Assembly: GCF_020541325.1 (NCBI RefSeq)
Contig: NZ_CP047399.1
Location: forward strand, 434,001 to 498,000
Direction of reading: 5' to 3'
DNA from: Candidatus Vallotia laricis
GTDB lineage: Bacteria; Pseudomonadota; Gammaproteobacteria; Burkholderiales; Burkholderiaceae
Length of the DNA stretch: 64,000 nucleotides
The position numbers and the translations under genes are program-made. Below, piece by piece: positions 1-10,139 of this stretch (its first letter is position 1; each line of letters opens with the position of its first letter). The notes under the pieces are model-generated. The model was not told the DNA's origin and did no database searches. It saw only the letters and a program-made list of their open reading frames with translations.

Positions 1-393
1 ATTTGCTTTTCGGCATCAGGTGGAGCACGGATGCAGGAAAGCGTGTTATCGCTCATGCAGATGGCTAAGACTACGGCGATGCTGACGAAGCTCTCTACAG
101 CTAATCTCCCATTTATCTCAGTGCTGACCGATCCAACTATGGGTGGGGTGTCCGCTAGTTTCGCCTTTTTGGGCGACCTTGTAATTGCCGAGCCCCGCGC
201 ACTAATCGGTTTTACTGGTCCGCGCGTGATTGAGCAGACGGTACGAGAAAAACTGCCGGAGGGTTTTCAGCGATCAGAGTTCTTACTCAAAAAAGGTTCG
301 ATTGACATGATTGTAGACCGGCGCAAAATGCGAGGCGAAATCGCCCAGTTGATCGCGCTGTTGACGCGCCAGCCAATAGATGCGGTCATGTAA
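1..393 (+). CDS. accD: Acetyl-CoA carboxylase carboxyltransferase subunit beta, 3' end
   Basis: The open frame enters from the left edge and ends at TAA 391-393, so only the last 130 residues are present. The stretch [12 protein letters not shown] and the following crotonase-like fold ([17 protein letters not shown], then [12 protein letters not shown]) are characteristic of the AccD carboxyltransferase, which with AccA moves the carboxyl group from biotin to acetyl-CoA in fatty acid synthesis. The N-terminal zinc ribbon lies outside the window. The next gene, folC, follows in the usual beta-proteobacterial order. The frame is undamaged up to its stop. Confidence 0.95.
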   Translation: MCFSASGGARMQESVLSLMQMAKTTAMLTKLSTANLPFISVLTDPTMGGVSASFAFLGDLVIAEPRALIGFTGPRVIEQTVREKLPEGFQRSEFLLKKGSIDMIVDRRKMRGEIAQLIALLTRQPIDAVM

Positions 394-421
394 AGCGACG
401 ACGTTTTATACCGGGGCTCTT

Positions 422-1747
422 ATGCAAAATTTTGTAACTCTTCGGGATTGGCTGATATATCTAGAAACTTCCTATCCAGTTAGTATTGATATGAGTCTAG
501 TGCGTATTCAGCGCGTCAAGGCGGTGCTTGGTCTACAATTTTACTGTCCTGTAATCACAGTGGGTGGCACTAATGGAAAGGGATCAACATGCGCGATCTT
601 AGAAGCAATTCTTTTACATGCTGGCTATCACGTAGGATGCCATACATCGCCGCATCTGATAAAATTCAACGAGCGAGCGCGCGTAGATGGTCTTAATGCG
701 ACCGATAGTGAACTTTTGCCCCATTTCGAGGCGATTGAGATCGCCAGGTTATCATTGCCACAACCAGTATCGTTGACCTACTTTGAATTTACGATACTAG
801 CGATTATGCGCTTATTTGCATTTAAGCAGCTTGATGTGGTGATTCTAGAGGTTGGGATGGGTGGCCGACTCGATGCAGTAAATATCATCGATACTGATTG
901 TGCAGTTATTACTAGTATTGATTTAGACCACCAGCATTACATTGGAAACACGCGAGAACTAATTGGCCACGAGAAGGCAGGAATCTTTCGTTCTAACAAG
1001 CCGGCGATTGTTAGTGATCTCCTGACTCCGTCCAGCATGATTAAGTATGCAGAGGCTATCGGTGCCGATCTATGGCTACTCAACCGTGATTTTTACTATG
1101 ATTATTATCCTCAAAACGAGCGGCGGCAATGGAGCTATCATGGGCGCTCATTAAAACATGCAGCGTTAGCCTATCCAGCTCTGCGCGGTGAAAATCAGTT
1201 ATTAAATGCTACGACAGCGATTGCTGCCCTCGAGGCGCTACAAGATCGTTTACCAGTTAGCGAACAAGATATACGGCTTGGGCTAACCAATGTCGAGTTG
1301 CCGGGGCGTTTCCAGGTGTTATCTGGTAAACCGGCAATTGTTTTAGATGTTGCGCATAATCCTCACGCAGCTGCTGTTTTAGCAAAGAATCTAGCCAATA
1401 TGGGTTACTTTCCGTACACTTATTTAGTGTTTGGGGCGATGGCTGATAAAGATGTCGCCGGCATGCTGGCATGCTTGAAAGACGTAATAGATTATTGGTG
1501 CATCACCGAATTACCTATATCTCGGGCTATTAGCACAGTTGACATTGAACAGAAATTAGTCACACTTGGTGTGACACGCGGGGATTCTACTAAGCCTTTA
1601 GACATATCCATCCGGCGGTTTTCCAACCCACAGATTGCCTATAAAGATGCGCTGAATCGGGCGTCTAAAAATGATAGAATCGTGGTTTCTGGTAGTTTCT
1701 ATACGATATCTGGCGTCATTTCTTCTAATGGAATAGAGCATTATTGA
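422..1747 (+). CDS. folC: Bifunctional folylpolyglutamate synthase / dihydrofolate synthase
   Basis: FolC adds L-glutamate to dihydropteroate and to folates in the cytoplasm. The P-loop GGTNGKGST sits at residues 48-56, followed by CHTSPHL (substrate loop), EVGMGGRLDA and, in the C-terminal domain, LDVAHNPHAA; these mark the Mur-ligase-like family. I chose ATG 422 (441 residues) because homologues start close to this methionine and a G-rich stretch precedes it. An in-frame ATG at 380 would overlap accD and add 14 unconserved residues. It retains folate synthesis capacity alongside folD and glyA elsewhere in the window. Confidence 0.93.
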   Translation: MQNFVTLRDWLIYLETSYPVSIDMSLVRIQRVKAVLGLQFYCPVITVGGTNGKGSTCAILEAILLHAGYHVGCHTSPHLIKFNERARVDGLNATDSELLPHFEAIEIARLSLPQPVSLTYFEFTILAIMRLFAFKQLDVVILEVGMGGRLDAVNIIDTDCAVITSIDLDHQHYIGNTRELIGHEKAGIFRSNKPAIVSDLLTPSSMIKYAEAIGADLWLLNRDFYYDYYPQNERRQWSYHGRSLKHAALAYPALRGENQLLNATTAIAALEALQDRLPVSEQDIRLGLTNVELPGRFQVLSGKPAIVLDVAHNPHAAAVLAKNLANMGYFPYTYLVFGAMADKDVAGMLACLKDVIDYWCITELPISRAISTVDIEQKLVTLGVTRGDSTKPLDISIRRFSNPQIAYKDALNRASKNDRIVVSGSFYTISGVISSNGIEHY

Positions 1748-1804
1748 CCGTACAAATCGCATGGTAGCTAAGCCAGCACTCTGCTAGCGTCTATACGACT
1801 ACAT

Positions 1805-2485
1805 ATGAAATTATTTTCTTTCTGCAGTAAGAATGACGTGGATCTGTTGTGGACCAGTACGTGGAATCAGGCTATCCAAACAAGCCAGCATGGGAAAAAG
1901 GCTGATCGTTATTCCGATCAGAATTCGATATTGCCTGATTTAAAGCTGAGTATGAAACAGCGCGCACGCCGGCGTCTGATCGGTGCGATTGTACTTCTTC
2001 TGGGGGCTATAGTTTCGTTTCCTCTTATTCTCGACTCCTCCCCGAAGATATCTAGCAAAGAAGATATTGTCATCCAAATTCCGGAGCGCCTCAAATCAGT
2101 ACCGGATAATCTGTCTCGTAGAGAGACCGCAATAAAAGATAGGTATGATCAAGCACAAATCGATATAAATACCTCACTTAATGCGGTAAGCCCTGGTAGT
2201 AATAATGTAGCAAGCCCTGGTAGTAAGCCAAACATACTTTCCGGAAGTTACTATGTGGTGCAGTTAGGTGTACTAAATAATGATATCGACGCGCAACATT
2301 GGGTGCGACGCTTGAAATCTATTGGTGTGCCAGCTTATTTTGAAAGACAGTACCAGTTCGACAGTAATAAAGAGCGTATTCTATTACGCGCCGGCCCTTT
2401 CTCTGATCGTTCGGCTGCTACTAATGCCGTAACAAAGGTTCGACGCGCAGTCGACCTAAACTCGGGACACGCGGGACGTCAATAG
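1805..2485 (+). CDS. SPOR-domain inner membrane protein (DedD-like)
   Basis: The protein has 226 residues. A cytoplasmic N-terminus with basic residues (KQRARRR) leads into one membrane segment at about residues 60-78 (IGAIVLLLGAIVSFPLIL), then a low-complexity linker with a short near-duplication (AVSPGSNN / VASPGSKP). The C-terminal SPOR domain starts at about residue 147 (YYVVQLGVLNN... to ...AGPFSDRSAATNAV). SPOR domains bind denuded septal peptidoglycan, so a role at the division site is likely. The position between folC and cvpA is the standard Burkholderia order. The linker is short compared with what I remember of free-living relatives. Confidence 0.82.
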   Translation: MKLFSFCSKNDVDLLWTSTWNQAIQTSQHGKKADRYSDQNSILPDLKLSMKQRARRRLIGAIVLLLGAIVSFPLILDSSPKISSKEDIVIQIPERLKSVPDNLSRRETAIKDRYDQAQIDINTSLNAVSPGSNNVASPGSKPNILSGSYYVVQLGVLNNDIDAQHWVRRLKSIGVPAYFERQYQFDSNKERILLRAGPFSDRSAATNAVTKVRRAVDLNSGHAGRQ

Positions 2486-2504
2486 CAATTATTATTAGTA
2501 AATA

Positions 2505-3023
2505 ATGACTAATGCAGTGATAGACGGGACCTTAACCGCATTCGACTATGCCGTAACAGTAGTCATTGGTTTGTCAGTGCTGCGTGGGATATGGCGTGGG
2601 CTCTTAGCAGAATTATTCGGCTTAATTGGATGGATCTTTTCCCTGATCGTCACCACGATCTATGTACCAGTACTAGTACGATATATACCAGTAAACTGGC
2701 CCGGCGGAACACTAATACGATACCTGATCGCGTTCTTTATTCTAATTTTGGTTGTATTGTTTACCTTCCGTATAATCCGCGATCTAATTATACGGCTCGC
2801 TGATATTGGTGGTCTACGGAGTATTGATCGTATATTAGGCATGCTATTTGGACTGATACGAGGCGCATTACTAGTACTCGTATTAGTAGCGCTTGTCAGA
2901 TTAACAGAGCTTCCGCAACAGAATTTTTGGCGCAACGCAATATCCAGGCCTTATATCGAACACTGCTTGCGCGAACTAAAACCGTTCCTGCCAGCCGTAA
3001 TAGCATCGTATATGCCATTTTAA
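2505..3023 (+). CDS. cvpA: CvpA family membrane protein
   Basis: The 172-residue protein has about four hydrophobic segments (near residues 12-32, 35-55, 66-88 and 112-131). The N-terminal pattern FDYAVTVVIGLSVLRGIWRG, with GLIGW following, is typical of CvpA, named for colicin V production and always found just upstream of purF in many proteobacteria. The exact function is unknown; roles in envelope homeostasis have been reported for enteric bacteria. It starts 19 bases after the SPOR gene and ends 37 bases before purF, so the three probably share one transcript. Confidence 0.88.
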   Translation: MTNAVIDGTLTAFDYAVTVVIGLSVLRGIWRGLLAELFGLIGWIFSLIVTTIYVPVLVRYIPVNWPGGTLIRYLIAFFILILVVLFTFRIIRDLIIRLADIGGLRSIDRILGMLFGLIRGALLVLVLVALVRLTELPQQNFWRNAISRPYIEHCLRELKPFLPAVIASYMPF

Positions 3024-3060
3024 CATCATCATCCGGATTCAATTTTTGAAGGGACGTGCC

Positions 3061-4596
3061 ATGTGTGGCATTGTAGGCGTAATTTCCCAATCTCCAATTA
3101 ATCAGCTGATCTATGACAGCTTGTTACTGCTGCAGCATCGTGGTCAAGATGCTGCAGGTATTGCAACGGTTAACGGTAGTACGTTCCACATGTATAAAGC
3201 AAATGGCATGGTGCGTGACGTGTTCCGTACTCGCAACATGCGCTCACTGCCGGGAAACTGTGGGATCGGTCAAGTTCGTTACCCAACTTCTGGCTCGGCT
3301 AGCAGTGCAGAGGAAGCCCAACCATTTTACGTGAATGCCCCGTTTGGTATTATTCTTGCACATAATGGGAATGTAACAAACTGTGAACAGCTCAAGGACG
3401 AAATGTTCCGTATTGACCGCCGGCATATCAATACGAGTTCTGATTCCGAAGTCTTGCTTAATGTCTTCGCAAATGAACTGCAATTAGCTACAACCGGATT
3501 CTTGCTGGAGCCTGACGCGATTTTTAAGGCGGTTTCTGGGGTATATCGGCGCGTTAAGGGTTCTTATGCGATTGTTGCCATAATTGCTGGGTATGGGTTA
3601 TTGGCATTTCGTGATCGGCATGGTATTAGGCCGCTAGCTATTGGTAAGCGCGATACCAAGAAAGGTTCTGAATGGATGATTGCATCTGAATCGGTTGCCC
3701 TTGAAGGCATTGTTTTTGAGTTTATGCGAGATATAGCGCCCGGCGAAGCCGTATTTATTAGTATGGATAGCACACTGCATGCAAAACAATGTGTGCAGTG
3801 TGCTAGTCTAAATCCGTGTATATTTGAACTTGTTTATCTAGCGCGTCCTGATTCAGTGCTTGATGGGGTGCCCGTTTACAACGCTCGGCTTCGGATGGGT
3901 GATTACTTAGCTGAGAAAATTCAGCGTACCCTACCAGGCGTGCAGATTGATGTAGTAATGCCAATTCCTGACTCATCACGGCCAGCTGCGATGCAGGTTG
4001 CCAAAAAACTTACGATCGAATATCGTGAAGGTTTTTTCAAAAACCGTTATGTTGGCCGTACCTTTATCATGCCCGGACAGGCAGTGCGTAAAAAGTCAGT
4101 ACGCCAGAAGCTTAATGCAATGGCAGTGGAATTTAAAGGCCGTAACGTGTTGATTGTCGATGACTCGATCGTTCGGGGTACTACATCACAAGAGATTATA
4201 CAAATGGCGCGTGATGCTGGCGCAAATAAAGTAATCTTTGCATCAGCGGCACCGCCAGTACGCTTTCCAAATGTGTATGGAATAGATATGCCGACCCGAA
4301 ACGAGTTAGTGGCGTACGGTAGGACTGATCAGGAAGTAGCGCAGATTATAGGGGCTGATGCACTTGTTTACCAAGACGTCGAGGATATGAAGCAGGCAGT
4401 ACGCGATACGAACCCGAAAGTGCAGAATTTTGAGGCATCGTGCTTTGATGGCCACTATATTACCGGCGATGTGACAGCTGAGTATCTGGATAAAATAGAA
4501 CAAATGCGACTTGACCCAATATTACGGTCAGATAGTAATCTGACCGTAGAAGGTAACGACCGTCCACAATCGCACTTGAATTTATCGATTGAATAA
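3061..4596 (+). CDS. purF: Amidophosphoribosyltransferase (glutamine PRPP amidotransferase)
   Basis: PurF makes phosphoribosylamine from PRPP and glutamine, the first step of purine synthesis. The start is fixed by biology: the catalytic N-terminal nucleophile is the cysteine after the initiator methionine (MCGIVGV), so translation begins at ATG 3061, preceded by GAAGGG at 3048-3053. A TTG at 3046 in the same frame is not the start. The PRPP loop VLIVDDSIVRGTT lies near residue 363. The length of 511 residues is normal. A 10-bp perfect inverted repeat sits in the last 75 bases of the gene. The metZ gene usually found downstream in relatives is absent. Confidence 0.97.
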   Translation: MCGIVGVISQSPINQLIYDSLLLLQHRGQDAAGIATVNGSTFHMYKANGMVRDVFRTRNMRSLPGNCGIGQVRYPTSGSASSAEEAQPFYVNAPFGIILAHNGNVTNCEQLKDEMFRIDRRHINTSSDSEVLLNVFANELQLATTGFLLEPDAIFKAVSGVYRRVKGSYAIVAIIAGYGLLAFRDRHGIRPLAIGKRDTKKGSEWMIASESVALEGIVFEFMRDIAPGEAVFISMDSTLHAKQCVQCASLNPCIFELVYLARPDSVLDGVPVYNARLRMGDYLAEKIQRTLPGVQIDVVMPIPDSSRPAAMQVAKKLTIEYREGFFKNRYVGRTFIMPGQAVRKKSVRQKLNAMAVEFKGRNVLIVDDSIVRGTTSQEIIQMARDAGANKVIFASAAPPVRFPNVYGIDMPTRNELVAYGRTDQEVAQIIGADALVYQDVEDMKQAVRDTNPKVQNFEASCFDGHYITGDVTAEYLDKIEQMRLDPILRSDSNLTVEGNDRPQSHLNLSIE

Positions 4597-4750
4597 AAAA
4601 ACTATCTACCCACTTGTTATTCTAACAACACTTACTGATATTTTAATATCAGAAATAGCTCGTACGCATTAATAAAAAAATCGGTAAAAAATTTATAATT
4701 TTTTCGTTAAAATGAATAAAAATAAAAAACGAATTTAATATTTAACTTTT

Positions 4751-4826
4751 TGGTAGGCCGTACTGGATTCGAACCAGTGACCAACGGATTAAAAGTCCGC
4801 TGCTCTACCAGCTGAGCTAACGACCC
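4751..4826 (-). tRNA. tRNA-Lys (anticodon TTT)
   Basis: On the minus strand the 76-nt gene folds into a full cloverleaf: acceptor GGGTCGT pairs with ACGGCCT (two G-U wobbles), the D-arm is GCTC/GAGC, the anticodon loop CTTTTAA gives TTT, and the T-arm CTGG-TTCGAAT-CCAG is intact. The CCA end is encoded (plus-strand TGG at 4751-4753). Two wobble pairs in the acceptor stem suggest mild drift. A very A/T-rich stretch at 4670-4750 lies just downstream of its 3' end and could act in termination. Confidence 0.97.
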
Positions 4827-6534
4827 AAGTAGCTCGAAGCATATCTATAAAAAATAGATTGGTCAAGCCGGGAGTACGAAAAACCATTGGGCGGACTCTC
4901 TCTTAAGCAATAGTCGCTTTTTTGATGCCTGCGTAGCATGTGATTGGTCGTAACAGTATGTGTTTTACGGCAGCTCTTTCTTTTTCCCGCTAGTTTTTTG
5001 TAAAAGAGAATCATACTCTAGCGCATAAGAATGGGTTGAGTATTTCGTCAAAATACCCCGTATAATTATTGATAGCATTTGCATATTGACAATGTGCGTG
5101 TAGAAATTGCTAAGCTAGTATTAGTTTACTAGTTGATATAGGTTAAGGAATATTTTGATGCAAACGCTTTAAATCCCGAGATTGCAGCCCTAAATAAAGT
5201 TACTTTTTGAACAGCTATAATACTATACTGAATATATAAATTTCTTCAGCTGTCTCTTCTTTTTTTCGATTATTTATTGATAAAATTCCAGCTTTTTGAG
5301 ATGGAAGTCCATAACTGTATAGTAGTTAATAATGATGCACACCGCCATCAGTCAAAACTACTGTCGAGACTTGACAACTATTTATCGTGGTCGCGTAGAG
5401 GAGATATTGCCCGTTTATAGAGAAACCTAGTGACTCAAAATATCTTATATCAGTTATTGCTATCGCTTATCCCATCGACAATTCTTATGTAGATTTAGAT
5501 AAATACATCTACGATGCTAAAAGACGCATACAATATATGTAAACTTCTTACCGTCAGGCGAAGTGCAGGCGCTCGTATTATATTCTTGAAACATTACGTG
5601 CCGCACTACGATAGCTTATTCAGTCTGTAGAGACAACTTAAGGCTCCGCTATAGGAGCTACTAAAATAGTAAGTTACTATAACTATTTATAGTTTATGTA
5701 TTATTTAGAGAGATTGTCTAAATAGACCAAGTTGACTAACGTTTTATGTAGTAGTACACATGGGACATGTGTATATTGTAATATCCACACATCACAGTTC
5801 GCTAAGTAGATCTTCATGCTGCTTATAGACTGAGCCAGATTACTAAAGGGATAGATGCAAGTCATACAGATTGTGTGGGGAGAGATAGTACTTTAGTGTT
5901 GTAACTATTCATTTGTTAACCTCACTGGTAAAATACCCCGAACTAGGTATATCCACACTGTGCAACTCTAGATAATAAGCAAGTCAACAGATAGGTACCA
6001 CCGACTGACAAAACTAATAATCAAAAACGGTTTTTCACACGGCTCGAATCATCTTCTGAGTAGCTGTAAGCTATATTAGACTATAGCACCCTCCATAATT
6101 AACTCTAATTAAATAGCTATAGCAGACAGTAATGCCAGCCTTAGTCTACTTAATATTACACATTGTACGTGTGGCTAGAAGCACATTTAGTGGGCGGCTC
6201 TAGTATTTTAGGTGAGCGAATATTTATTCGTGGGCCTCGATCGAAACATGTGTGATAGTCCCGAATAAATACACGGGCATTTTTATAACGAGTTCAGTTG
6301 CCTATTTAGTACCCTTCCAATACACTTAGATCTACTCTAACCAGAATTTACGAATTTCAAATCGGAGAATATATACCACTATAATCATCCAATTTCCAGC
6401 ATTGTGCTAGCTAGACTGCTCTATTTTTATGTGACCGGGGGGTCATTTTCGTGAAGATTTTATAGAAGTCAATGATAGGACGAAACTATTTACTAATTCA
6501 GGTTAATCGTTTAAATATTGAAGGAAACTAACGC
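4827..6534. other. Gene-free spacer, decayed DNA upstream of glyA
   Basis: About 1.7 kb without a credible gene. A promoter-like TTGACA at 5085 and a well-placed AAGGA before ATG 5158 are followed at once by a frame break (after the break the frame reads NPEIAALNKVTF), which looks like the start of a dead plus-strand gene I cannot name. A second fragment near 5380-5430 reads TIYRGRVEEILP before stopping; I could not assign it. The rest is AT-rich with stops in all frames. The metZ and tol-pal type genes found near these neighbours in relatives could not be recognised. Confidence 0.6.
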
Positions 6535-7782
6535 ATGTTAGACAAGACTGAGCAAACTATTGCAAATGGCGATCCGCAGATCTGGCAGGCGATTCAGAAT
6601 GAGCACTGTAGACAAGAACACCATATTGAACTCATCGCGTCGGAAAACTATGCGAGCCCAGCAGTAATGGCAGCTCAGGGTTCTCAACTGACCAATAAGT
6701 ATGCTGAAGGATATCCGGGTAAGCGCTACTATGGCGGCTGCGAATATGTCGATGTAGTCGAGCACTTGGCGATCGAACGGATCAAGCATCTATTTGGCGC
6801 AGAGGTAGCGAATGTACAGCCGCATTCAGGTTCACAGGCCAATCAGGGGGTATTCTTCGCGCTCCTTAAGCCAGGTGATACGATTATGGGAATGAGCCTT
6901 GCCCACGGTGGCCATCTTACGCACGGTTCGCCAGTTAATCTATCCGGCCAATGGTTTAATGCTATCAGCTACGGACTAAATAAAAACGAAGATATTGACT
7001 ATGACGCAGCCGAGCATCTCGCGCACCAACATAAGCCAAAGCTGCTAATTGCGGGTGCATCGGCGTTCTCTCTGCGCATCGACTTCGAACGCTTAGCGCG
7101 GATTGCGAGGTCAGTCGGAGCTTATTTTATGGTAGATATGTCGCATTATGCGGGACTAATTGCGGCTCATGTATACCCAAATCCTGTGCCATATGCTGAC
7201 TTTGTAACAACAACCACACACAAGAGCTTACGCGGACCTCGGGGGGGTGCAATCTTAATGAAGATGGAATACGAAAAAGCTATTAATGCATCAATATTTC
7301 CAGGCATCCAAGGTGGTCCATTAATGCATATAATTGCAGCAAAAGCTATTGCATTTAAAGAAGCGCTTGCACCAGAGTTCAAGATATATCAGAAACAAGT
7401 CATAAATAACGCGCGTATACTTGCTGAAACTCTCATTAAGCGTGGCTTACGAATTGTGTCTGGTCGAACCGAGAGCCATATGATGCTAGTAGATTTGCGC
7501 GCAAAACAGATTACAGGTAAAAGTGCGGAAGTTGTGTTAGGTAGTGCACATATCACCGTGAATAAAAATTCAATTCCAAATGATCCTGAGAAGCCATTTA
7601 TAACTAGTGGTATACGTATTGGCTCTTCGGCAATGACCACTCGTGGTTTCGGATTGGCCCAAGCCGAGCATATCGGCAATCTGATTGCTGATGTACTCGA
7701 CAATCCAAATAATACCGAAACTATTGAATGTGTGCGTGAGCAGGTTACTAAACTCACAAATCAGTTTCCGGTGTATAAGTAG
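6535..7782 (+). CDS. glyA: Serine hydroxymethyltransferase
   Basis: GlyA interconverts serine and glycine while charging tetrahydrofolate with a one-carbon unit, using PLP. The 415-residue length is standard. Visible signatures are [12 protein letters not shown] near the start, [20 protein letters not shown], and the PLP-lysine motif [14 protein letters not shown] near residue 229. GAAGGA at 6520-6525 lies ten bases before ATG 6535. nrdR follows 18 bases downstream in the same direction, the usual pairing in beta-proteobacteria. A G7 run in the lysine-motif region (about 7241-7247) is kept in frame. Confidence 0.97.
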   Translation: MLDKTEQTIANGDPQIWQAIQNEHCRQEHHIELIASENYASPAVMAAQGSQLTNKYAEGYPGKRYYGGCEYVDVVEHLAIERIKHLFGAEVANVQPHSGSQANQGVFFALLKPGDTIMGMSLAHGGHLTHGSPVNLSGQWFNAISYGLNKNEDIDYDAAEHLAHQHKPKLLIAGASAFSLRIDFERLARIARSVGAYFMVDMSHYAGLIAAHVYPNPVPYADFVTTTTHKSLRGPRGGAILMKMEYEKAINASIFPGIQGGPLMHIIAAKAIAFKEALAPEFKIYQKQVINNARILAETLIKRGLRIVSGRTESHMMLVDLRAKQITGKSAEVVLGSAHITVNKNSIPNDPEKPFITSGIRIGSSAMTTRGFGLAQAEHIGNLIADVLDNPNNTETIECVREQVTKLTNQFPVYK

Positions 7783-7800
7783 GCTGTTGGACGAATTGTT

Positions 7801-8274
7801 ATGCGTTGCCCATTTTGCTGGCATGACAATACTCAGGTAGTAGATTCACGTGTGTCGGAAGACGGTACAACAATCCGCCGTCGTCGTCGCTGTCCGGCTT
7901 GTGATAAGCGCTTTACAACATACGAGCGCGTTGAACTTGCATTACCAACGGTTATCAAAAGTGATGGGACGCGAGTGGAATTTGACCGCAGCAAGATGCT
8001 ATCTAGCATACAACTTGCTTTGCGCAAGCGCCCTGTTGCTGCCGAGAAGATCGATGCAGTAGTCGCACGCATTGAGTATCAATTACTAGCTTCTGGCGAG
8101 CGCGAGGTACGTAGCAAATGGTTCGGCGAGTTGGTAATGGAAGAGCTGCTTAAGCTTGATGAGATTGCTTACGTGCGATTTGCATCAGTGTATAGACGCT
8201 TCGAAGATGTTTCCGAGTTTAAAAAACTAATCGATGAGTTCGGTTGGTCTTCAGCTGCCGGCATCCGGTCTTAA
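7801..8274 (+). CDS. nrdR: Transcriptional regulator NrdR
   Basis: NrdR is the zinc-finger/ATP-cone repressor of ribonucleotide reductase genes, sensing dATP and ATP. The N-terminal zinc ribbon has Cys3, Cys6, Cys31 and Cys34 with the RRRRR segment between the two pairs. The ATP-cone begins near residue 49 ([16 protein letters not shown]). Length of 157 residues is close to the usual 150-160. Retention in a genome losing other regulators is notable. It is probably cotranscribed with glyA. A long stem (AGCAACC at 8282-8288 with GGTTGCT at 8326-8332, plus TTATAG/CTATAA) lies just after the stop but has no T tract. Confidence 0.95.
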   Translation: MRCPFCWHDNTQVVDSRVSEDGTTIRRRRRCPACDKRFTTYERVELALPTVIKSDGTRVEFDRSKMLSSIQLALRKRPVAAEKIDAVVARIEYQLLASGEREVRSKWFGELVMEELLKLDEIAYVRFASVYRRFEDVSEFKKLIDEFGWSSAAGIRS

Positions 8275-9171
8275 GTTGCAAAGCAACCTTATAGCTCCAT
8301 TATAGCTATTTATTAAACTATAAGCGGTTGCTATGGCTGCATATTTTCAAGGGTTTTAGGCATCCTAACTGATTAGACATCATTGGTATATAATCGCTAA
8401 ATCAGAAAATAAGTCTTGTTAATATGTCTCTATAGTACCACTATCTTTCAAACTCTTGTATTGTGATTCCGGGATTATTATAATTCAAAATTTGAATATA
8501 GATATTTAGGACTTAGCTATATTCTATAGCATCCAGGTTAGATTTATGAGAGATTACTCTATCTGTAATAGAGATATAGACTTGCTAGTCAATTAATAGT
8601 TCCTCACCCTTGCAGATATACTTCAGAGTAGGCTAAAAGTAAGCAGAATTTAGGTTAGGTGGATATAGTAGTGAGCTTTACGTATTTTACAATACTACTG
8701 ATAAAAAATACAGATATCTAGTAGACGAAATCTACTTACTAGTCTAGATAATAAATTTAGAGGTATTTTAGTCGTAGTGTTAGCACCGCATTGCACAGTG
8801 CAAACTAGTGGTAGTTCTGGAGTGCGATACTCTTTTGTAAGAAACGCTTTGTTACTGTAACTTATTGCTATTCTTACTGTATTTAACGATGGCTATTGAT
8901 TACTTTTCTTTCTGGATCTTATATCTATACAAAGACTGATTATATGTATGCTATCTCCCACCATGATAGAAGATAAAAAACGGTTATGCTATTGACTCAG
9001 TTAGCAAGTTAGCAAATAAAAAACTTATATGATTTATTAAATAATTTACTAAAACTTAACGTTGAGAGATAGCCAACTAATTTAGTTTATCTCTGGTTGG
9101 AAAAATTCGTCTGCGATATAGGTCATATTAAGTAAGTATGCTCGATTAAGGCAAAAAATCACGCGATTGTA
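8275..9171. other. Gene-free spacer between nrdR and the yqj operon
   Basis: About 0.9 kb of AT-rich DNA with stops in all frames. Apart from the imperfect stem just after nrdR (8282-8332) and a short palindrome TTGCACAGTGCAA near 8791, I see nothing that supports a gene, RNA or mobile element. The two flanking operons converge on it, so it also contains their 3' ends. Confidence 0.6.
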
Positions 9172-9630
9172 CTACAGCTTAGTGCATCCATGATCGGAGG
9201 TCGCATCTTGATGCAGACGTTCTGCTCTCCACAGACCGTAGATCTTCCAAGCGGCAGCACTTATGACAGTCCATTTTAGTAATGGTTTAGCATTTTGGAT
9301 AACCATTCGACGCACGGAGGCGGCTAATGTAGCCGATGCGATCGAACTAAACAGCGGATACTGATTAAGTAATTTACGGATAGTTAAAGAAAACCCACAC
9401 AATAATTGGTATTTACTAATCCCAGGCATTAGCCACCTAATCCAATTAAGCCTCGAAATATCTTGGCATATCTCCTGGCTGGCATTTACAATGTCCAGTC
9501 GATTACGATCAGCGCGTGCAATTAATACTTCTTTTCGAAGTTTCCGAACTTTACCTGTAGCTTTAGAGTAATTTGAACTTTGTATCGGCATTGGATAGGC
9601 GGGATGGCTATTTAAATAGGGATTATTCAT
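9172..9630 (-). CDS. Small envelope-operon protein, YqjK/DUF3318-like
   Basis: The 152-residue protein starts at ATG 9630, overlapping the stop of the preceding gene by the ATGA arrangement, so it is translationally coupled to it. It has a charged N-terminal half with RKLRKEVLIARADRNRLDI and two modestly hydrophobic stretches (near residues 68-90 and 98-110). Third position after DUF883 and YqjE-type genes matches the yqjD-yqjE-yqjK arrangement, but sequence recognition is weak and the family name is inferred mainly from context. No catalytic motif is visible. Confidence 0.6.
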   Translation of the reverse strand: MNNPYLNSHPAYPMPIQSSNYSKATGKVRKLRKEVLIARADRNRLDIVNASQEICQDISRLNWIRWLMPGISKYQLLCGFSLTIRKLLNQYPLFSSIASATLAASVRRMVIQNAKPLLKWTVISAAAWKIYGLWRAERLHQDATSDHGCTKL

Positions 9631-10019
9631 AATGATGATTTATACAAAATAGCGCGATCTTTATCAAATTCAGATAGTGTTTTCTCGAAAACTAAAGCTC
9701 CTCGCCGGAGGTCTGCGTATACTTTTCTCATGCATGCACAAGCTACAATAAGATATACTATAGTTAGTATAGCCAACGTCTGCCATCGATACGTTTCCCA
9801 GAACGCCGCGGTCATAAGTATAGTTAGGGTCATAAGTCCTATTGTCGCAAACATCATGGCTATAAGGCCGAAGAAAAATATATTAAATAGCCGATCTTTT
9901 TCTTCTGCGAGTTCAATACTGATTAATTCTAGGCGTGTTTGGAAAAGACAAAACGCCGATGCAGTAAGGCGTCGTAGTGAACGATAAATTAGCAATGTCG
10001 GTTGAATGTTTTTTTTCAT
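9627..10019 (-). CDS. YqjE-like / phage-holin-fold family membrane protein
   Basis: The core begins MKKNIQPTLL and continues RSLRRLTASAFCLFQTRLELISIELAEEKDRL, a pattern typical of this family, followed by two membrane segments (FFFGLIAMMFATIGLMTL and LAILTIVYLIVACACM) and a short basic tail. I chose ATG 10019 (130 residues) because homologues begin here. The frame stays open to ATG 10124, which would add 35 residues that resemble a signal peptide but do not match the family. Products of this type sit in the inner membrane next to DUF883 proteins; their role is not settled. The name phage holin used for the fold does not imply a prophage here. Confidence 0.75.
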   Translation of the reverse strand: MKKNIQPTLLIYRSLRRLTASAFCLFQTRLELISIELAEEKDRLFNIFFFGLIAMMFATIGLMTLTILMTAAFWETYRWQTLAILTIVYLIVACACMRKVYADLRRGALVFEKTLSEFDKDRAILYKSSL

Positions 10020-10139
10020 CAACAGATCGCGCGAAGCGCGGCAGTAGAATGTTTTATTAGCCAACGAATGCACATTACGTATAAAGGACAAGGCAAAACT
10101 AAGTGCTAGAAACAGAAGACGCATATGCTAAGTTCAGCG

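Noticed and set aside
9627-10124. Phage origin suggested by the holin-like family name
   Set aside because: The gene sits in a yqjD-yqjE-yqjK type chromosomal operon; no lysis, integrase or structural phage genes are nearby.
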